Shown here: positions 1-11,242 of the stretch, one piece after another
How positions within the stretch are numbered: position 1 is the stretch's first letter
Layout of the letters: the number at the start of each line of letters is the position of its first letter
Source: Ailanthus altissimus
Lineage: Eukaryota > Streptophyta > Magnoliopsida > Sapindales > Simaroubaceae
Assembly (NCBI GenBank): GCA_946807835.1
Contig: OX327702.1
Location: 6,262,001 to 6,326,000, forward strand
Direction of reading: 5' to 3'
DNA: 64,000 nucleotides
Notes under the pieces: model-generated
What the model was told of the DNA's origin: nothing
Seen by the model: only the letters and a program-made list of their open reading frames with translations
Database searches by the model: none
Position numbers and translations under genes: made by a program

Positions 1-1518
1 ATATGAGTCAAGAATGATATATTCTGATTTTGGAGTAATTGGACATCATTTGATCTATTAGAAAATTTTGTTAAGTGTAAGTGATCAGAATGACAGGTTT
101 TGAGAAACCAAGTATTTAGACCAATTTGATGTGATAAATGCATTGTGTATAATTTTGTAAGCTATTTAAAGTATTTTGTGTGAATTGTGAGGCTTATGAA
201 ATGATTAATCTCCATTGATAGGTTAAGGAGATTTAAGCCTTGTAGCTGAAAGTGTTAAGAGGTAAGTATACTAGACTTTTTACTGGAATCACAATAAACA
301 TAGTAAGTGTTATGAATGATTTTGTAAATGTGGTTAAGAATATGTTTATGCTATGTCAAAGTATATTTTGATATGAAATGTGAATATATGTTTATAAATG
401 TGAGCATTGACATTGAGCATGGACATACATGTGTTTTTTGAAAGTGAGCTTTCAAAATAAGATATGTTTAACAAAGAAAGCTTTTGAAGTGTAATATGTC
501 CATGAGAAATATTTTGTGTTTTGAGGGTACTTGAACTCACTGTTAACTTAGTAGGTATTTTATGTGATTTGTGGAGCCTTTATATGTGGCCTTTCTTTCG
601 GGATTGGTATATGTTATGTGTTCCGTATGTAGGGAGGATCCTATTGGTACCTAAAGGAAGAGTGAGTCATCACATTCGTGTGGTGGCGTATTGGTGCATG
701 TGAGAGGACTCACCGATGATCAGGGTGAGGGTTTGGCTTTTACCTTCGGGCATGAGCATTATATATGTGTAATATAAAGGCCTCACTTGTACTATTCCTC
801 TCATACGAGATGTCACCTACGAGTGACATTTGGCTCATTATGTGATATGTGATATGTAAGTCCTACTAAGTAGTAGTTGAGTGATGGTATTCCTATTATG
901 TGTTTTGAAAGAATGTGTAAACGCTTACATGATATGTGATTTGATAAGATTATGATTTTGATTGATCACAGTATATCATACATATGCATTGTGTACATAT
1001 ATGTATTTGTATTTGATATATGAAAAACTAGTATGCTTACTGAGTTTTATACTCATTATAGTTTATGGTGATTTCAGGTAAATAAGGTACATGTGTGCTT
1101 AGCGGATTTGGCAAGACTTCTACTGTTCCTTGGGTTCCCTAAGTTGTTAAGTTGCTAAGTGTTTCATTTGGGGACACGTGGGATAAGATATTTGATTTGT
1201 CCCTAGTGAATAAATACCTATGTATTATTTCATTGTGTGTGGTTGGATTTAGTTTAAGTTTTACCAAGTGTAGTAATGGATTGATTTTAAGTAAGAATTT
1301 GCAATGAATATATTCTGGGCTTCCGGTAACAAAGTTGCTACTGGTGACGTAGTAGAGTGTTAATCTCTGAGAAAACTCTGCGTATCTCCGGTTTACTAAT
1401 TGTCCCAGTCATAATTCAATTGCTATAATTCTGAAAGAAATTAAAATGAATGTTTAAGTATTATTGAATGAATGTAAGTGATGTCGTGTGTCAGATCTTT
1501 TGGGTCTGGGGCGTGACA
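1..1518 (+). repeat. 3' part of a long LTR (family G1), running off the left window edge
   Basis: The same sequence occurs in reverse complement at about 57,365-58,731, with its terminal part at 55,157-55,256. Position 1 corresponds to about 58,731, so roughly 1.1 kb of this LTR lies outside the window. It ends in GGGGCGTGACA at 1518, and the other copy ends in GGAGCGTAACA on its own strand, which fits a CA-3' LTR terminus. It has no coding capacity. Whether it is a solo LTR or the 3' LTR of an element cannot be told, because the left side is missing. Confidence 0.75.
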
Positions 1519-4158
1519 CGAACATTACTTGGCACTATATCACTAGGAGTCCTCTTGAAGTCACTAAGGACTTCTAATGGTTCTGCGGCATCCCCTCTTT
1601 GTATAAGCTCTTTAACAACCAAGCGAAGCTCTTAACCTCTTGAGTGTTTACATTATCTACTTATCAGGCTAAGGTACTCCTAGCAACTGAGCTCCCATGA
1701 ATGTCACGGAGCTCATGACTAGATAAATTATAAGAGTCCTCAATGAATACATAGTTTTAATACATAGACAAAGAAAGATACATAACTTATCAACATATTA
1801 TTTTGACTAATCACTAAGGTTGGGCAGTCAAGTTTTAGAGAGCATAAACCCAGAACAATTCATTCAATACAAAAAAATGCCTAAATATTAAAAATAGTAA
1901 AATAAATGGTGCTAAAAATATAAAGCAATAGTAAAAAATTACCTGTTCAAAATTTTTAGAATGCCAAAAAAGTTAAGTGACATAGGGTTTCTTTTTCTTC
2001 AATTTGCTAAACAGAGTAAAATAAAGAATTAGAGAGACTTTTATTATTTATAAAGAGCTCTATGTCTCATCATAACTATTGGTTCAAGAACTAAAGACTA
2101 ATATGTTCTCACAAGTGGAACGCCATTTCAATTAGCATAACCTATCAAGTGGACTTCTTAGTCATTCGATTAACAAAAATGGTATGAGATTTAACCACAT
2201 CATTAATAATAAGAAGAGACAAAACTTTCACTTAATCGCCTGTTAGCACATCTCTCGAAGGATCACAAAAAATTAAATAAAATATAGGCACTAACTTTAA
2301 ATGTCATATTTCACTAGTGGTGAAATTTGACAACCACATAAACACCCATGTCATACGTTAGGTGAATTTCACCACCAAGGACTTAACATTTAATTCTTAT
2401 GAGTATTTTGTGCCAAGAACTATTATAAAATTTTTATTATCAATAAATTAATACTAAAAATTAAGAGACTTTTATTTTCCCTTAAGATTTCAACTCAAAG
2501 CCCATTTTCGCCAAAAGGCCTCAACTAGACCCATTAATCCCAACTCAGGTATCCCGAGGTCTTTAGATGTGACCAAGCCCATCACGAAAAATATTAAAGA
2601 GGCTATAATTCTTTATCATTAGAAGGCCTCAAAATTATATAAGAAGATGATCTCAGGATATGATCATAACATTTAGATTTTAGAGATTTTTGGTACTGAA
2701 TGAGGTGACCTTAATTACCAATATTGACCAAGCAAGTCAGTTGGACACTTCCAACGAGGGCAGTAACTTATTTTCCTAAGTAGGTGAGAACACTTAATTA
2801 AACTCAAGAACTACCAACCGTAAATATCGGAGACTAACCAACTAGCCTGGAGATTTGAACTGCATTTGTTCTTAAGATCCTTAGAATCTTGAGATTCTTA
2901 TAGCAAATCTCCTTATAATTTTGGAATATAATTAAAATAGGAAATAGACAACTTGCCTTAATCAACCACTAAGATACAAAAAAATATATAAATAAAAAGG
3001 CTCGATGATAGAGAAAAATTATAAATCTTGTTTTTGGTCTCTTTTTCTAAAGGTCATTATAGCTTTTGGTGAATGCATCATTAAAGCTTCTAACGATACT
3101 TATGGTCCTTGAATTCATAATGGTGATGCATCAAATTATGTATTATTTGTAGAGATTATGCCTTCCTATATTTTTGTTGTAAAGATTATTATTTAATAGT
3201 ACATTATAACTGAGCTAAGGCTCTGTAAAGTAAATATAAATTTTTTTATAAAGTTGAACCATTATAATTCTCTTATTTTATGTATGTTTGTGTATAATTT
3301 TTTATTGTTCAATTAAACATAATATTTCAAAATATTCTCGTGTGTTACTTATTACACACTTTAAGCTTACTAAATATTAGTAGATGATCATCTTAACTAA
3401 AATTTGACCAAAACTTAATAACATTATTAAATATTATTTTTGAAAGAATATAAATTTAATTGATTGACTCATAATAACTTAAAATCAAGAGTCAAACACC
3501 TTTTAAAAGCTAATAAATGGTTATACTAAAGTTAATTTATAAAATAATCCGTCAAGAGCTACTTTACTTAAAATCCCTATTATGTTTTCATGATTCGTTA
3601 GAAAGACAATTATGTCATATATCTTCACAAATCCTATTCCTTTATTTAAATTTCATTACATTAGAATTATCTCAATTAATCTCATATATACCATCTTCAA
3701 AATCTTTTATCATGCATATAATTTTATTTTGGAATTGTGTTTATATAATAAAATTCTTTTATCCTTTTTCTTTGAAACAAAGTAAATATAAGGACGGACT
3801 TTTTTGTGTGTATTTTGTCATTATCTTAAAATTATCTATTATTATTTTTGACTTAAAACTAAATCTTTTGAAAAATAAGAAAATATGATGGTGCAATTTC
3901 AACACATATAGTAATTATAATACTATAGTAAAATTAAAAATTAAACACATGCATTTTTTTTTATATCTCACAACTCATTATACAATACAATTTATCAAAT
4001 AATTAGTTAATTTTATTAGAAAAATTAAAATAGATTATATATTAATCCGCAACAATGATAAACTAATCTAATCTTTTTTTTTTTTCCTTTTTCCCTATGT
4101 TTATGTTCCATAATTTTCAGCGGATCTAAAATAAGCATTTCAAAAATTTTAGATTTAA
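1519..4158. other. AT-rich intergenic DNA, no gene seen
   Basis: All frames are full of stops. The 123-codon open stretch at 3517-3888 is Leu/Ile/Phe/Lys-rich, as expected from AT-rich noncoding DNA, and I do not regard it as a gene. Parts of 1519-2780 have less skewed composition and may be degraded retroelement sequence, but no domain can be read. Homopolymer T and A tracts are common after 3,900. Confidence 0.5.
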
Positions 4159-4470
4159 TGCTTGCACACGGATTATTCTACAGTAATGGACAGGTATCAT
4201 AGATTATTTGTATTAGTTAGTTTGATTTGTTAATTTGATCAAGTAATTGAAATTAATTTTGATGTTATACTAAAAAATTAATTTTAATATCAAATAATGT
4301 TATATTTTTTAAATTATATTTTAAATTTTAAAATTTTAAAAATGTCAATCGATCATTAAATAAAAAAATGGTATAATGTGTAATTTTAAAAATTATAAAA
4401 ACAAATAATTTAATAATTAATTAAAAATTTAAATTTAAAATGTGTAGGATTATAATGATCTGCGCAAGCA
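4159..4470. mobile_element. Possible MITE-like element bounded by short inverted repeats
   Basis: TGCTTGCACA at 4159-4168 is nearly the inverted complement of TGCGCAAGCA at 4461-4470. The 290 bp between them is very A+T-rich, with short self-complementary stretches. No convincing target-site duplication flanks the pair, and the inverted repeats are short, so this may be chance. The nearest gene feature is the tRNA 70 bp downstream. Confidence 0.25.
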
Positions 4471-4540
4471 GTTATATTGCATCCTGCAGCAAAAGGTCTC
4501 TATATAATTAATATGCTAAGAAGTTAAAAAAATATCAACC

Positions 4541-4614
4541 GTCTGGGTGGTGTAGTTGGTTATCACGCTAGTCTCACACACTAGAGGTCTCCGGTTCGAA
4601 CCCGGGCTCAGACA
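4541..4614 (+). tRNA. tRNA-Val (anticodon CAC)
   Basis: This 74-nt sequence folds as a cloverleaf. The acceptor strand GTCTGGG pairs with CTCAGAC with one G-U. The anticodon stem CTAGT/ACTAG encloses the loop CTCACAC, so the anticodon is CAC, reading the valine codon GTG. The T arm contains CCGGTTCGAACCCGG. Discriminator A follows at 4614, with no encoded CCA, as is normal for a nuclear gene. There is no intron. The A-box-like GTGTAGTTGGTT and B-box GGTTCGAACCC are intact, so it is probably functional. Confidence 0.95.
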
Positions 4615-4937
4615 TATAAGCTTAATTATTTTTCAATAAAAAAATTATTATTATTTATTAAAAAATATTTAAGTTCACCATCTCAATCGAGGCTTTACTT
4701 CATTTTTAAGAATGCAAGGCCTGTAGAAATTTCAATCTAAAAGCACACTGTCTTTCCGTTAAGACGACATTCACTGAACAAAATCCCATTCAATTTCTAC
4801 GCTTCCCTCTCTCCTGTCTCTTATCTTTCATTTTTCCTAGGGTTTCTAACTTCTTTTTATTTTTATATAAAACAAATATCACTCTTCTAGGTTTTCGCAG
4901 AAGCTGCCGATAATAATAGTAATAATAATCAAAAGCG

Positions 4938-7787
4938 ATGGATTGGGGAAACGTAACAGCGGAGGATCTGATCGACGCGCTTCGCGAAGTTGACTGGTCG
5001 TCGCCGCCGCGTCCTCTCTCCGAATTCTTCTCCCGATTCACCGTACCGAGATCCTACGCCAAATGGAACAGCCGATTGAAATGCAATCTTTACTAGTATG
5101 ATCAATCGCTTTTCTTGTTTTTACAATCACTTGTTTTTCATATCTAGTTCGGTTGTTCTTTTTTTTTTCCAATTCAGTTATCTTGTGTTTTAATTCGGTC
5201 GTTTGGTTTCTGATCGTCGTTTTATAGTCTCCGTTAGGTTTTCAAGAAAGTTTTAGGAAAGGGAAGAAAGTGTTTACCGATTATAGAGTTTTTGTTATAT
5301 GTTGATGACTGAGTGTCGATTAACTCAATTAGGTCTTGGGGCATTTGCTATTTCTGTATATCGTTAATTTAATATTAAAACTCATATTTTCTGTACTAGA
5401 GCCCGTTGATTGGAGGATTTTCTTTTCATTATTCATCATAAAGAATGCGTGGTTTTAAGTCTAAATTCCTGGTTTTATCCTGAAATGAGTCGGATGACTT
5501 CTGATTACAAGCATATGTACTCGCGCGCACACACACACATTAATTCTTAGGTAAGGACGTCACTGTTTTTTTATAACTAAAGTCCAGCAGATGCAGAGGT
5601 CTGCACTTGAGAAGAAATCTCTGTCTTTCTCTATATATATTTATATATAATATATATGTATATATTGTTAATTATTAGTATATCATATATATGTGTATAT
5701 TGTTAATTTAATTTATTTTTGTTTCTTGAAAAGAATTACGATTTCAATGTTTAACCACCTTTTGTTCTCAGAAATCGTAGCAATTAGTTGGAGTGTGCAT
5801 GCTCGTTTTAATTGAACTTGGTATGAACATTAGCATAGTTGAGTAGGCGTTCTTTGAATTTCTTTATTTAGACATAAGGCACGAATATAATGTGGTTTGA
5901 ACGTACACATGGTTGCAGCTAAAGAGATGGATGATTGCAAACCCATGAACGAAAATTAAACACAAGCTCTTGTGTTTTACCAAATTTTTGCTTTTGGTTA
6001 TATACTAGCTTCGATAGTTAAGATTTACATGTTTTTGCAGCTACCGAACAAACTACTTCATGATGATTACTCTCATTCTTGGTGAGTGGATAAAATAGCT
6101 CTAATTCATCATTTCTTTTGTTTGATGCATTATATGCTTAGTTTTGTCTTTCCAACTGTAGGATTGGGTTTCCTCACGAGGCCAGTTGCTATTCTTGCTG
6201 CTCTTTTGACAGTGCTTAGCATTGCATTTCTGAATGACAGGTAAGCTGCTTTACTTAGAGATATCTACTCTGTTTCCTCCCTCTATGTCTCTGTTTGCTG
6301 TGTGTGTACCCCACCATATGCACTTTAGTTCTGGTTCTGGGTGAAGAAACATTGTAATAAATCAGTGAAAATTTTGGTTAGTAAGAAAAGTTCTACAGTT
6401 GTATCATTTTTTCTTTACCCCTTCTAACAAAAGAAACTTTTGCTGCTTAAGTGGTCATTTGAGCTCTCAAGTTGAAGAAAAAGCCTTACATTCTAAAACA
6501 TTTGGTTTTGGATGAATTAAGTTTGTAGGGATTGTAAAGTCTTCATACGGTTTGAAATTTCAAATCCAGTTGTCTCAAAACACTTTTTGAACTATACATT
6601 TTTTGTTCCGTGTTGATGGTTGAATACTAAAAAGAAATTTGTCATTTATTTGGGTGTTGTTTCAGGTTGCAAAATCAGAGATCTGACTATACATTGAATT
6701 GTTATTTTTCAATTTGTTGAATTACCTCGTTGAAGCCATTATAGTGGGTTCAACTTTTATTACCTGTCAAACAATCAACACAGTTTTTAGATATCTGAAA
6801 TTTGCTTGTTTCAACCTGAAGATATACTCATGATACCTATTAAATATTAATTGTGGAAACAAAGTTGTGGTGGAAGCAGATGTGTTGGAGTATTGACATG
6901 ATGCTATTGATTTAGAGTAGGGATAACTTGAAGTAACAAACTTTTACCTGTTGAAAAATTATGCATTAGTAATTCATTGCCCCAGGGCCTTGAGTGAGAT
7001 GGTAGAATATTGCTGTTGGGGTAGGTCTAAGCTTAATGTCTCCTATTTAAGAAAAGTATATTAATGGCCTCAGATTCTTGTCAGTAGTGATACTATAATT
7101 TTACAGAACAAGCTTGTTAAAAATTCTTTCTGCAGCTTTTCTGGTACTTTCAGTGAAAAGGTGACAAGAACTGTGAGACAATTTTCTCCACATCTAGCTG
7201 CAAAGATGAGGCCTCCTCTTACGTAAGTATTTTTAAGATTTTTTTTCTATCGGTACTAAGTGTCTGCTGAGCATCTATTATCACTGTCTTAATTAATGGT
7301 ATTATTAATTTCAGACCTGTTATTCGTGGACGTCCATCAGCTAAAAGAGCAATCCATATATGTGGGCGGCCTCGTTGGGTGTTTGTCTTAATATTTTCAT
7401 CCGGTATTTGAAACTATTTAAACAACTGTTTTCTTTGAGTAAACTGATACAAATTATTCCAATTGGCAATGTGAAATAGTATTAAACGTCAACTGACTGT
7501 TTCTCCCCCTTATTTATGTAGTGAGTTTCATCCTTTGGTATGTTTCCTGTGGTCTCTTGACTGTTCTATGGGCACTTGCTATCGGACTTCTAGGTATGTT
7601 AACCCCTCCTTTTCAAGTCTTCCCTCTTTGTTCTCTGGATGTTGTTTAGTTAATTTGCTGTCTCTCATTCCTTTGTTTTGCAGCCACTATCCTCCATGCA
7701 AGTTTTAGAACACCCAACTTGAAAGCACGTCTGAATACATTCCGAGAGGAATTCCGTGCAGTTTGGCGCAATTATAGCGAGCTGTAG
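4938..7787 (+). CDS. PRA1A1: PRA1 family protein, subgroup A1-like (prenylated Rab acceptor), 7 exons
   Basis: PRA1 proteins are small multi-pass membrane proteins of ER, Golgi and endosomes that bind prenylated Rab GTPases in vesicle traffic. Coding exons are 4938-5095, 6041-6081, 6162-6240, 7136-7222, 7315-7403, 7522-7593 and 7684-7787. All introns are GT-AG, and the phases join to exactly 630 nt, giving 209 residues and a TAG stop. The protein starts MDWGNVTAEDLIDAL and ends FRAVWRNYSEL, which I recognise as plant PRA1.A1. Hydrophobic segments lie near residues 58-70, 74-90, 143-158 and 160-180, in two pairs, with a basic central loop (GRPSAKRAIH, about 127-136), as in the family. Length and termini match known members, so it looks full-length and intact. 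The first exon ends two bases into a Tyr codon; reading on would hit a stop, which supports the splice. The ATG is the first in frame after a pyrimidine-rich leader. No clear TATA box was seen. Confidence 0.96.
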
Positions 7788-10043
7788 CTGATACTGAGTC
7801 TGTATAGAGTGAGTATTGGGCTTCGCAAAATTTATTCTTATGTTGGATTTTGGTCTCATTGTGTCTTTGTTTATCATTCACAGCAGCTTTGAAAACAAGC
7901 TTACTGTGCTTAATAGTTTTATTTATACTATGCTTGGTCTGCTTTGTTTTTTAGCTGTTAACGTGTTCTTGAATTTGAGTTTTGGTTTTTAATTGGATAT
8001 CTCAAATGGCTTTTCTATAAATTATTGATATATTGTTGATACAGAAGGGAATATTAAAAATTTACCTGTATAATTGGGCTCATGATTAAGACCAGGTTTG
8101 TAATTTAAATCAATTTTTGATTTTAGTAGGCTTGCATTGGTATTGCTCAACATGCAGACAGCCTAAGGTTTTCATTTCAGAGACTTCTTTTGCATGTCAT
8201 TAAATTGTATTGATTTCATAGTGGTGACATGTTAAAGAATATGATCTTCGTTGGTTGATTTAGTCTAGAAAAGCTTTATTTCTGTCTTGGTTTAATACTA
8301 TATTAATGGATGTGCGAAGGCCTCACTTTTAGCATGTTGTCTGTTTTATGTCATTAGCATCTTTCAGTCTAAGTGAATCTATGAGATTGGATGTGATGAC
8401 ATCTACTTCAATTTTGACACAGTTTCTTAGTATGCGCTGCTGTCAATTTGTCTCCTTTTATGTCTGTTATATGGATCTTTTGCTGAATTACTAATTTTTT
8501 TCTGTTTAGAAATTTATTGCTTCTTTTATCATTCTTTTTGTTTATGATGTTTGATTATGAAAAGTTAAGATTGTCCTGTGTATTAATCACCTTACATTTC
8601 TAGATACTGAGGTGGACTTTTCAAATCTAGTACTAGGACAGATAGTGAAAACTGTGTTTTTCTTAACCATGCTTGCACTTCATTTATATTGATGTTAGAT
8701 TGTTCCATTCATGGAAGGTGTCAGCTGGAGTCCTTGGGCTTTCACTCGTCGGCTACATTAGTAATTGCAATTGCAATAACAGCATTTGCTTTTGCACAGG
8801 AATCTCTTTGATTGTGAAGCTTATACAGCTAGTTGCCCTGGACTGGGCTCAATTGCTGCTACCATTCGCTATGAAATAATTTCTTATGGCTGGAATAGAT
8901 TTCTCAGCTGAGCTGATAATATTTGCAAGTCCACCAAAGGGGTGTAAATTGTGGGGACTTATTGTTTTTTGTAAAGCAAACTGTTTCCATCAACAATCCA
9001 TGTTGGAAGACACTTTGAAGACCTTTTTAAAAATAATTTTACTGTATTCCAAAAAGAAGAAAAAAAAGGTGATATCAAACATAATTAGAAATCTTGGGTG
9101 GTTTCTTATTGCCCCATCTAGGTGTTTTAGAATTTTATAATGCAGAATTGTTATGTAGATCATAATGCACTTCAATGACGAATTAGTGTTAACCTCTTTG
9201 TTTCCTTAAATGAATGGTCATGTTAATAGTTTTTTCATTTATTTCCTACATGATGTTCATTTTATTGGCTGTTGCTGAAGACCAGGTCGTTGCAGTTGTA
9301 GTAATAGTCGGATGATGCATTTTAGAGAACAAACTGAGATAATGTTTCGTGTGCTGTTAATTCAGACTTCTTCTGATAATGGGGGCTTAGAAGATATCGG
9401 ATCGTTGGTCAGATGCTGAAAGTTTAACTGAAAAGTTTCCCGAGTAGAATGTAATAATGAAATTGCAAGCGGTCTATGGGTTAGAGAATGGCTTTGGGAT
9501 GTAAGCTTGGAAGTTCTGTTTTCGTGCTGAAAATTATTCAGTTTTGGCTCAACAGCAAACACACCAATCGCACAATAATCATATAGAGAAAATAATCGAC
9601 TGTGCGCGCAACTCATACTTAGTCGATGGCGATCACTTCTTATGGATCTAAACGGAAGTTGCATATGTGTCTCACCTCAGGGTCTGGGCTTCGTAGGTCT
9701 AAAAAGGCAAATGGGTTTGGGCTTCGTAGGTATTTTAAGAAAAACATTCAACTGATTCATAAAGCCTCATATGATAACTAAACCACCGAGCTAGCCCAGA
9801 ACCCCGTCCATACTGTTGATGAAGTTGAATTGTACGGCATAAAGATATTTCTGTTTGTGTGAATTAAAAGAATGTATGTATGTGTCAGCCCACAGCCACG
9901 CAATTGAGTTATGAGTAGTATCAAATCATAATCTGTTATAGGTCTTGACCAATATCAGAGTAAAAGGCTGCCTTGAAGTAACTTCCTTAGCATCTTTTAA
10001 AATTTGATCATCTGTTCCTAACCGTTTCCTTCATTCTTTTAGG
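7788..10043. other. 3' flank of the PRA1 gene, no further gene seen
   Basis: This presumably includes the PRA1 3' UTR and polyadenylation region, with several AATAAA-like and T-rich stretches. A short stretch near 8,710-8,810 reads as hydrophobic peptides in two frames but has no credible start and no recognisable domain. A 13-bp phrase, GGGCTTCGTAGGT, is repeated near 9,685 and 9,718. No RNA gene was recognised. Confidence 0.5.
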
Positions 10044-10057
10044 AAATGAGAATTTTT

Positions 10058-10150
10058 TTTTTAATTATTCTTTTATGGGAAGAGGAGATTCGAACCTTTG
10101 ATCTCAGGTTAGCGGAATGCTTGCTATTTTAGCTAAGCCCCCATGTGCGA
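10058..10150 (-). mobile_element. Short tRNA-derived SINE with 14-bp target-site duplication
   Basis: The identical 14-mer AAATGAGAATTTTT flanks this 93-bp segment at 10044-10057 and 10151-10164. On the minus strand the insert carries an A-box-like TTAGCTAAAATAGC (10123-10136), then a B box GGTTCGAATCTCC (10084-10096), about 26 nt apart, and ends in an A-rich tail next to the left duplication. Box order, tail and target duplication are those of a tRNA-derived SINE. It is unusually short, so it may be a monomeric or truncated family. It lies between the PRA1 gene and the small ORF at 11,084. Confidence 0.8.
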
Positions 10151-10887
10151 AAATGAGAATTTTTACATCCAACTCATTATGGATTTGCACTCCTAACAAT
10201 TATTTTATTTTATTTTATTTTTATTTTTTTCAATATAAAAATCTGAGAGCATAATCACGTTTGAGCAATACATACTCGAATGTTGAAGGGTGGGGGTATT
10301 ATATGTACGGGGGTCCATGTGAAAAAGAATAAATAAATTTGATATAAGAAAAAGGAGTGGTGGGGTTCCAAAAACATGCAAAGGAAAGGGTAATAATTTC
10401 AAAAGAAAGCTTTTTGGCAAGCCAGCTTTGATATCTCTAGATATTAAATTATTAAACCTTTGTAAGATACGATCATGAAAGGAAGTTCTTGATGTGTGGA
10501 TCACGACGTTGCGCCATAGAGGGGTATCGAGTCCCAAATCCAAACTACAAAAGAGAATTCCCATACATTTTGCTCTATTATGCTTTCGTAACATTTTCTA
10601 TTGGGTTTATATTACATTTTTAATATGAGTTGTATCTCGAAGAAATTCTCAACACTTTACAATCATATTATAAACTAATGCATCTACAGCATTATACCCC
10701 TAATGACTTTTGTACAAGAAAACCAAAAAGAAGAACATCATCATCATCAATATGGATATAAACTTTTGTGTGGCTTTAAAAGAAAGAACAGTTGGAGAGT
10801 TCATCTACCGTTGGTGTTAAATTCACAGGCTGGTCCATGTTATTTTGGTCTTTTCCTAGCTCAGTCCATGTGCATTGTGCATCACTA

Positions 10888-10913
10888 CTTCTCTCTCTCC
10901 CCCTCTCTCTTTC
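10888..10913 (+). promoter_or_regulatory. CT-rich tract, possible pyrimidine patch or leader
   Basis: A run of CTCTCTCTCCCCCTCTCTCT-type sequence lies about 170 bp upstream of the small ORF at 11,084. Such tracts are common in plant core promoters and 5' leaders. The assignment is inferred from position only. An upstream ATG at 10,995 opens a 10-codon reading frame before the candidate start, which would matter if the leader begins here. Confidence 0.3.
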
Positions 10914-11083
10914 AGCTGCTACCGTTTCCCTTATTCTAAAAGAATATGTTGCTACAGATACCATTGTTCCAAGGCTTCTAATTAAGTCTTTGCCATGACA
11001 GTAAACTTGCCAGTTGTATTTTGCTGAGACGATGAGAAGAAGTACGAAGAGTTGCGAAGAGAAGCAAAATAAGGATCAAGGAT

Positions 11084-11242
11084 ATGGAGCATTATATGAA
11101 CTGGGTACAGGCAATGGCCTCAGCATGGGGTATTATGTTATTGATAGGTCTGGTGTGTTGTTGTCTCAGCACACAACCTGGCCAAGATGGCGATGGAAGC
11201 AGCGGCAGTTGCACTTGCGACGGTGGTTTTGCCGGCGTTTGA
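11084..11242 (+). CDS. Putative small membrane protein with Cys/Gly-rich tail, 52 aa
   Basis: The frame starting MEHYMNWVQAMASAWGIM has one hydrophobic segment at about residues 14-29, followed directly by a CCC cluster. The tail is hydrophilic and Gly/Asp/Ser-rich with a C-x-C pair (GSCTCDGG). That is a coherent small membrane-anchored or secreted design. A longer frame (11,032-11,355, 107 aa) overlaps it, but its composition is that of a shadow: Arg/Trp-rich, then Leu-rich. I cannot assign the gene to a named family. Splicing to a downstream exon is possible, because the tail ends abruptly. Base composition is clearly higher in GC than the flanks, supporting coding. Confidence 0.4.
   Translation: MEHYMNWVQAMASAWGIMLLIGLVCCCLSTQPGQDGDGSSGSCTCDGGFAGV

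Noticed and set aside
3517..3888. 123-codon open frame
   Set aside because: Leu/Ile/Phe/Lys-rich translation typical of AT-rich noncoding DNA; no domain or gene context.
4790..5041. Minus-strand frame over the PRA1 leader and first exon
   Set aside because: Shadow of the PRA1 gene; the plus strand encodes a recognised protein.
8673..9175. Hydrophobic peptides near 8,700-8,900 and overlapping frames to 9,175
   Set aside because: No credible start, no domain, poly-Lys/Phe stretches from an A-rich tract; probably PRA1 3' flank.
9362..9664. 100-codon minus-strand frame
   Set aside because: Mixed composition but no recognisable domain and no promoter or intron context; cannot be supported.
10205..10594. 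129-codon minus-strand frame
   Set aside because: No family resemblance, and it ends in a low-complexity Lys/Asn tail from an A/T tract.
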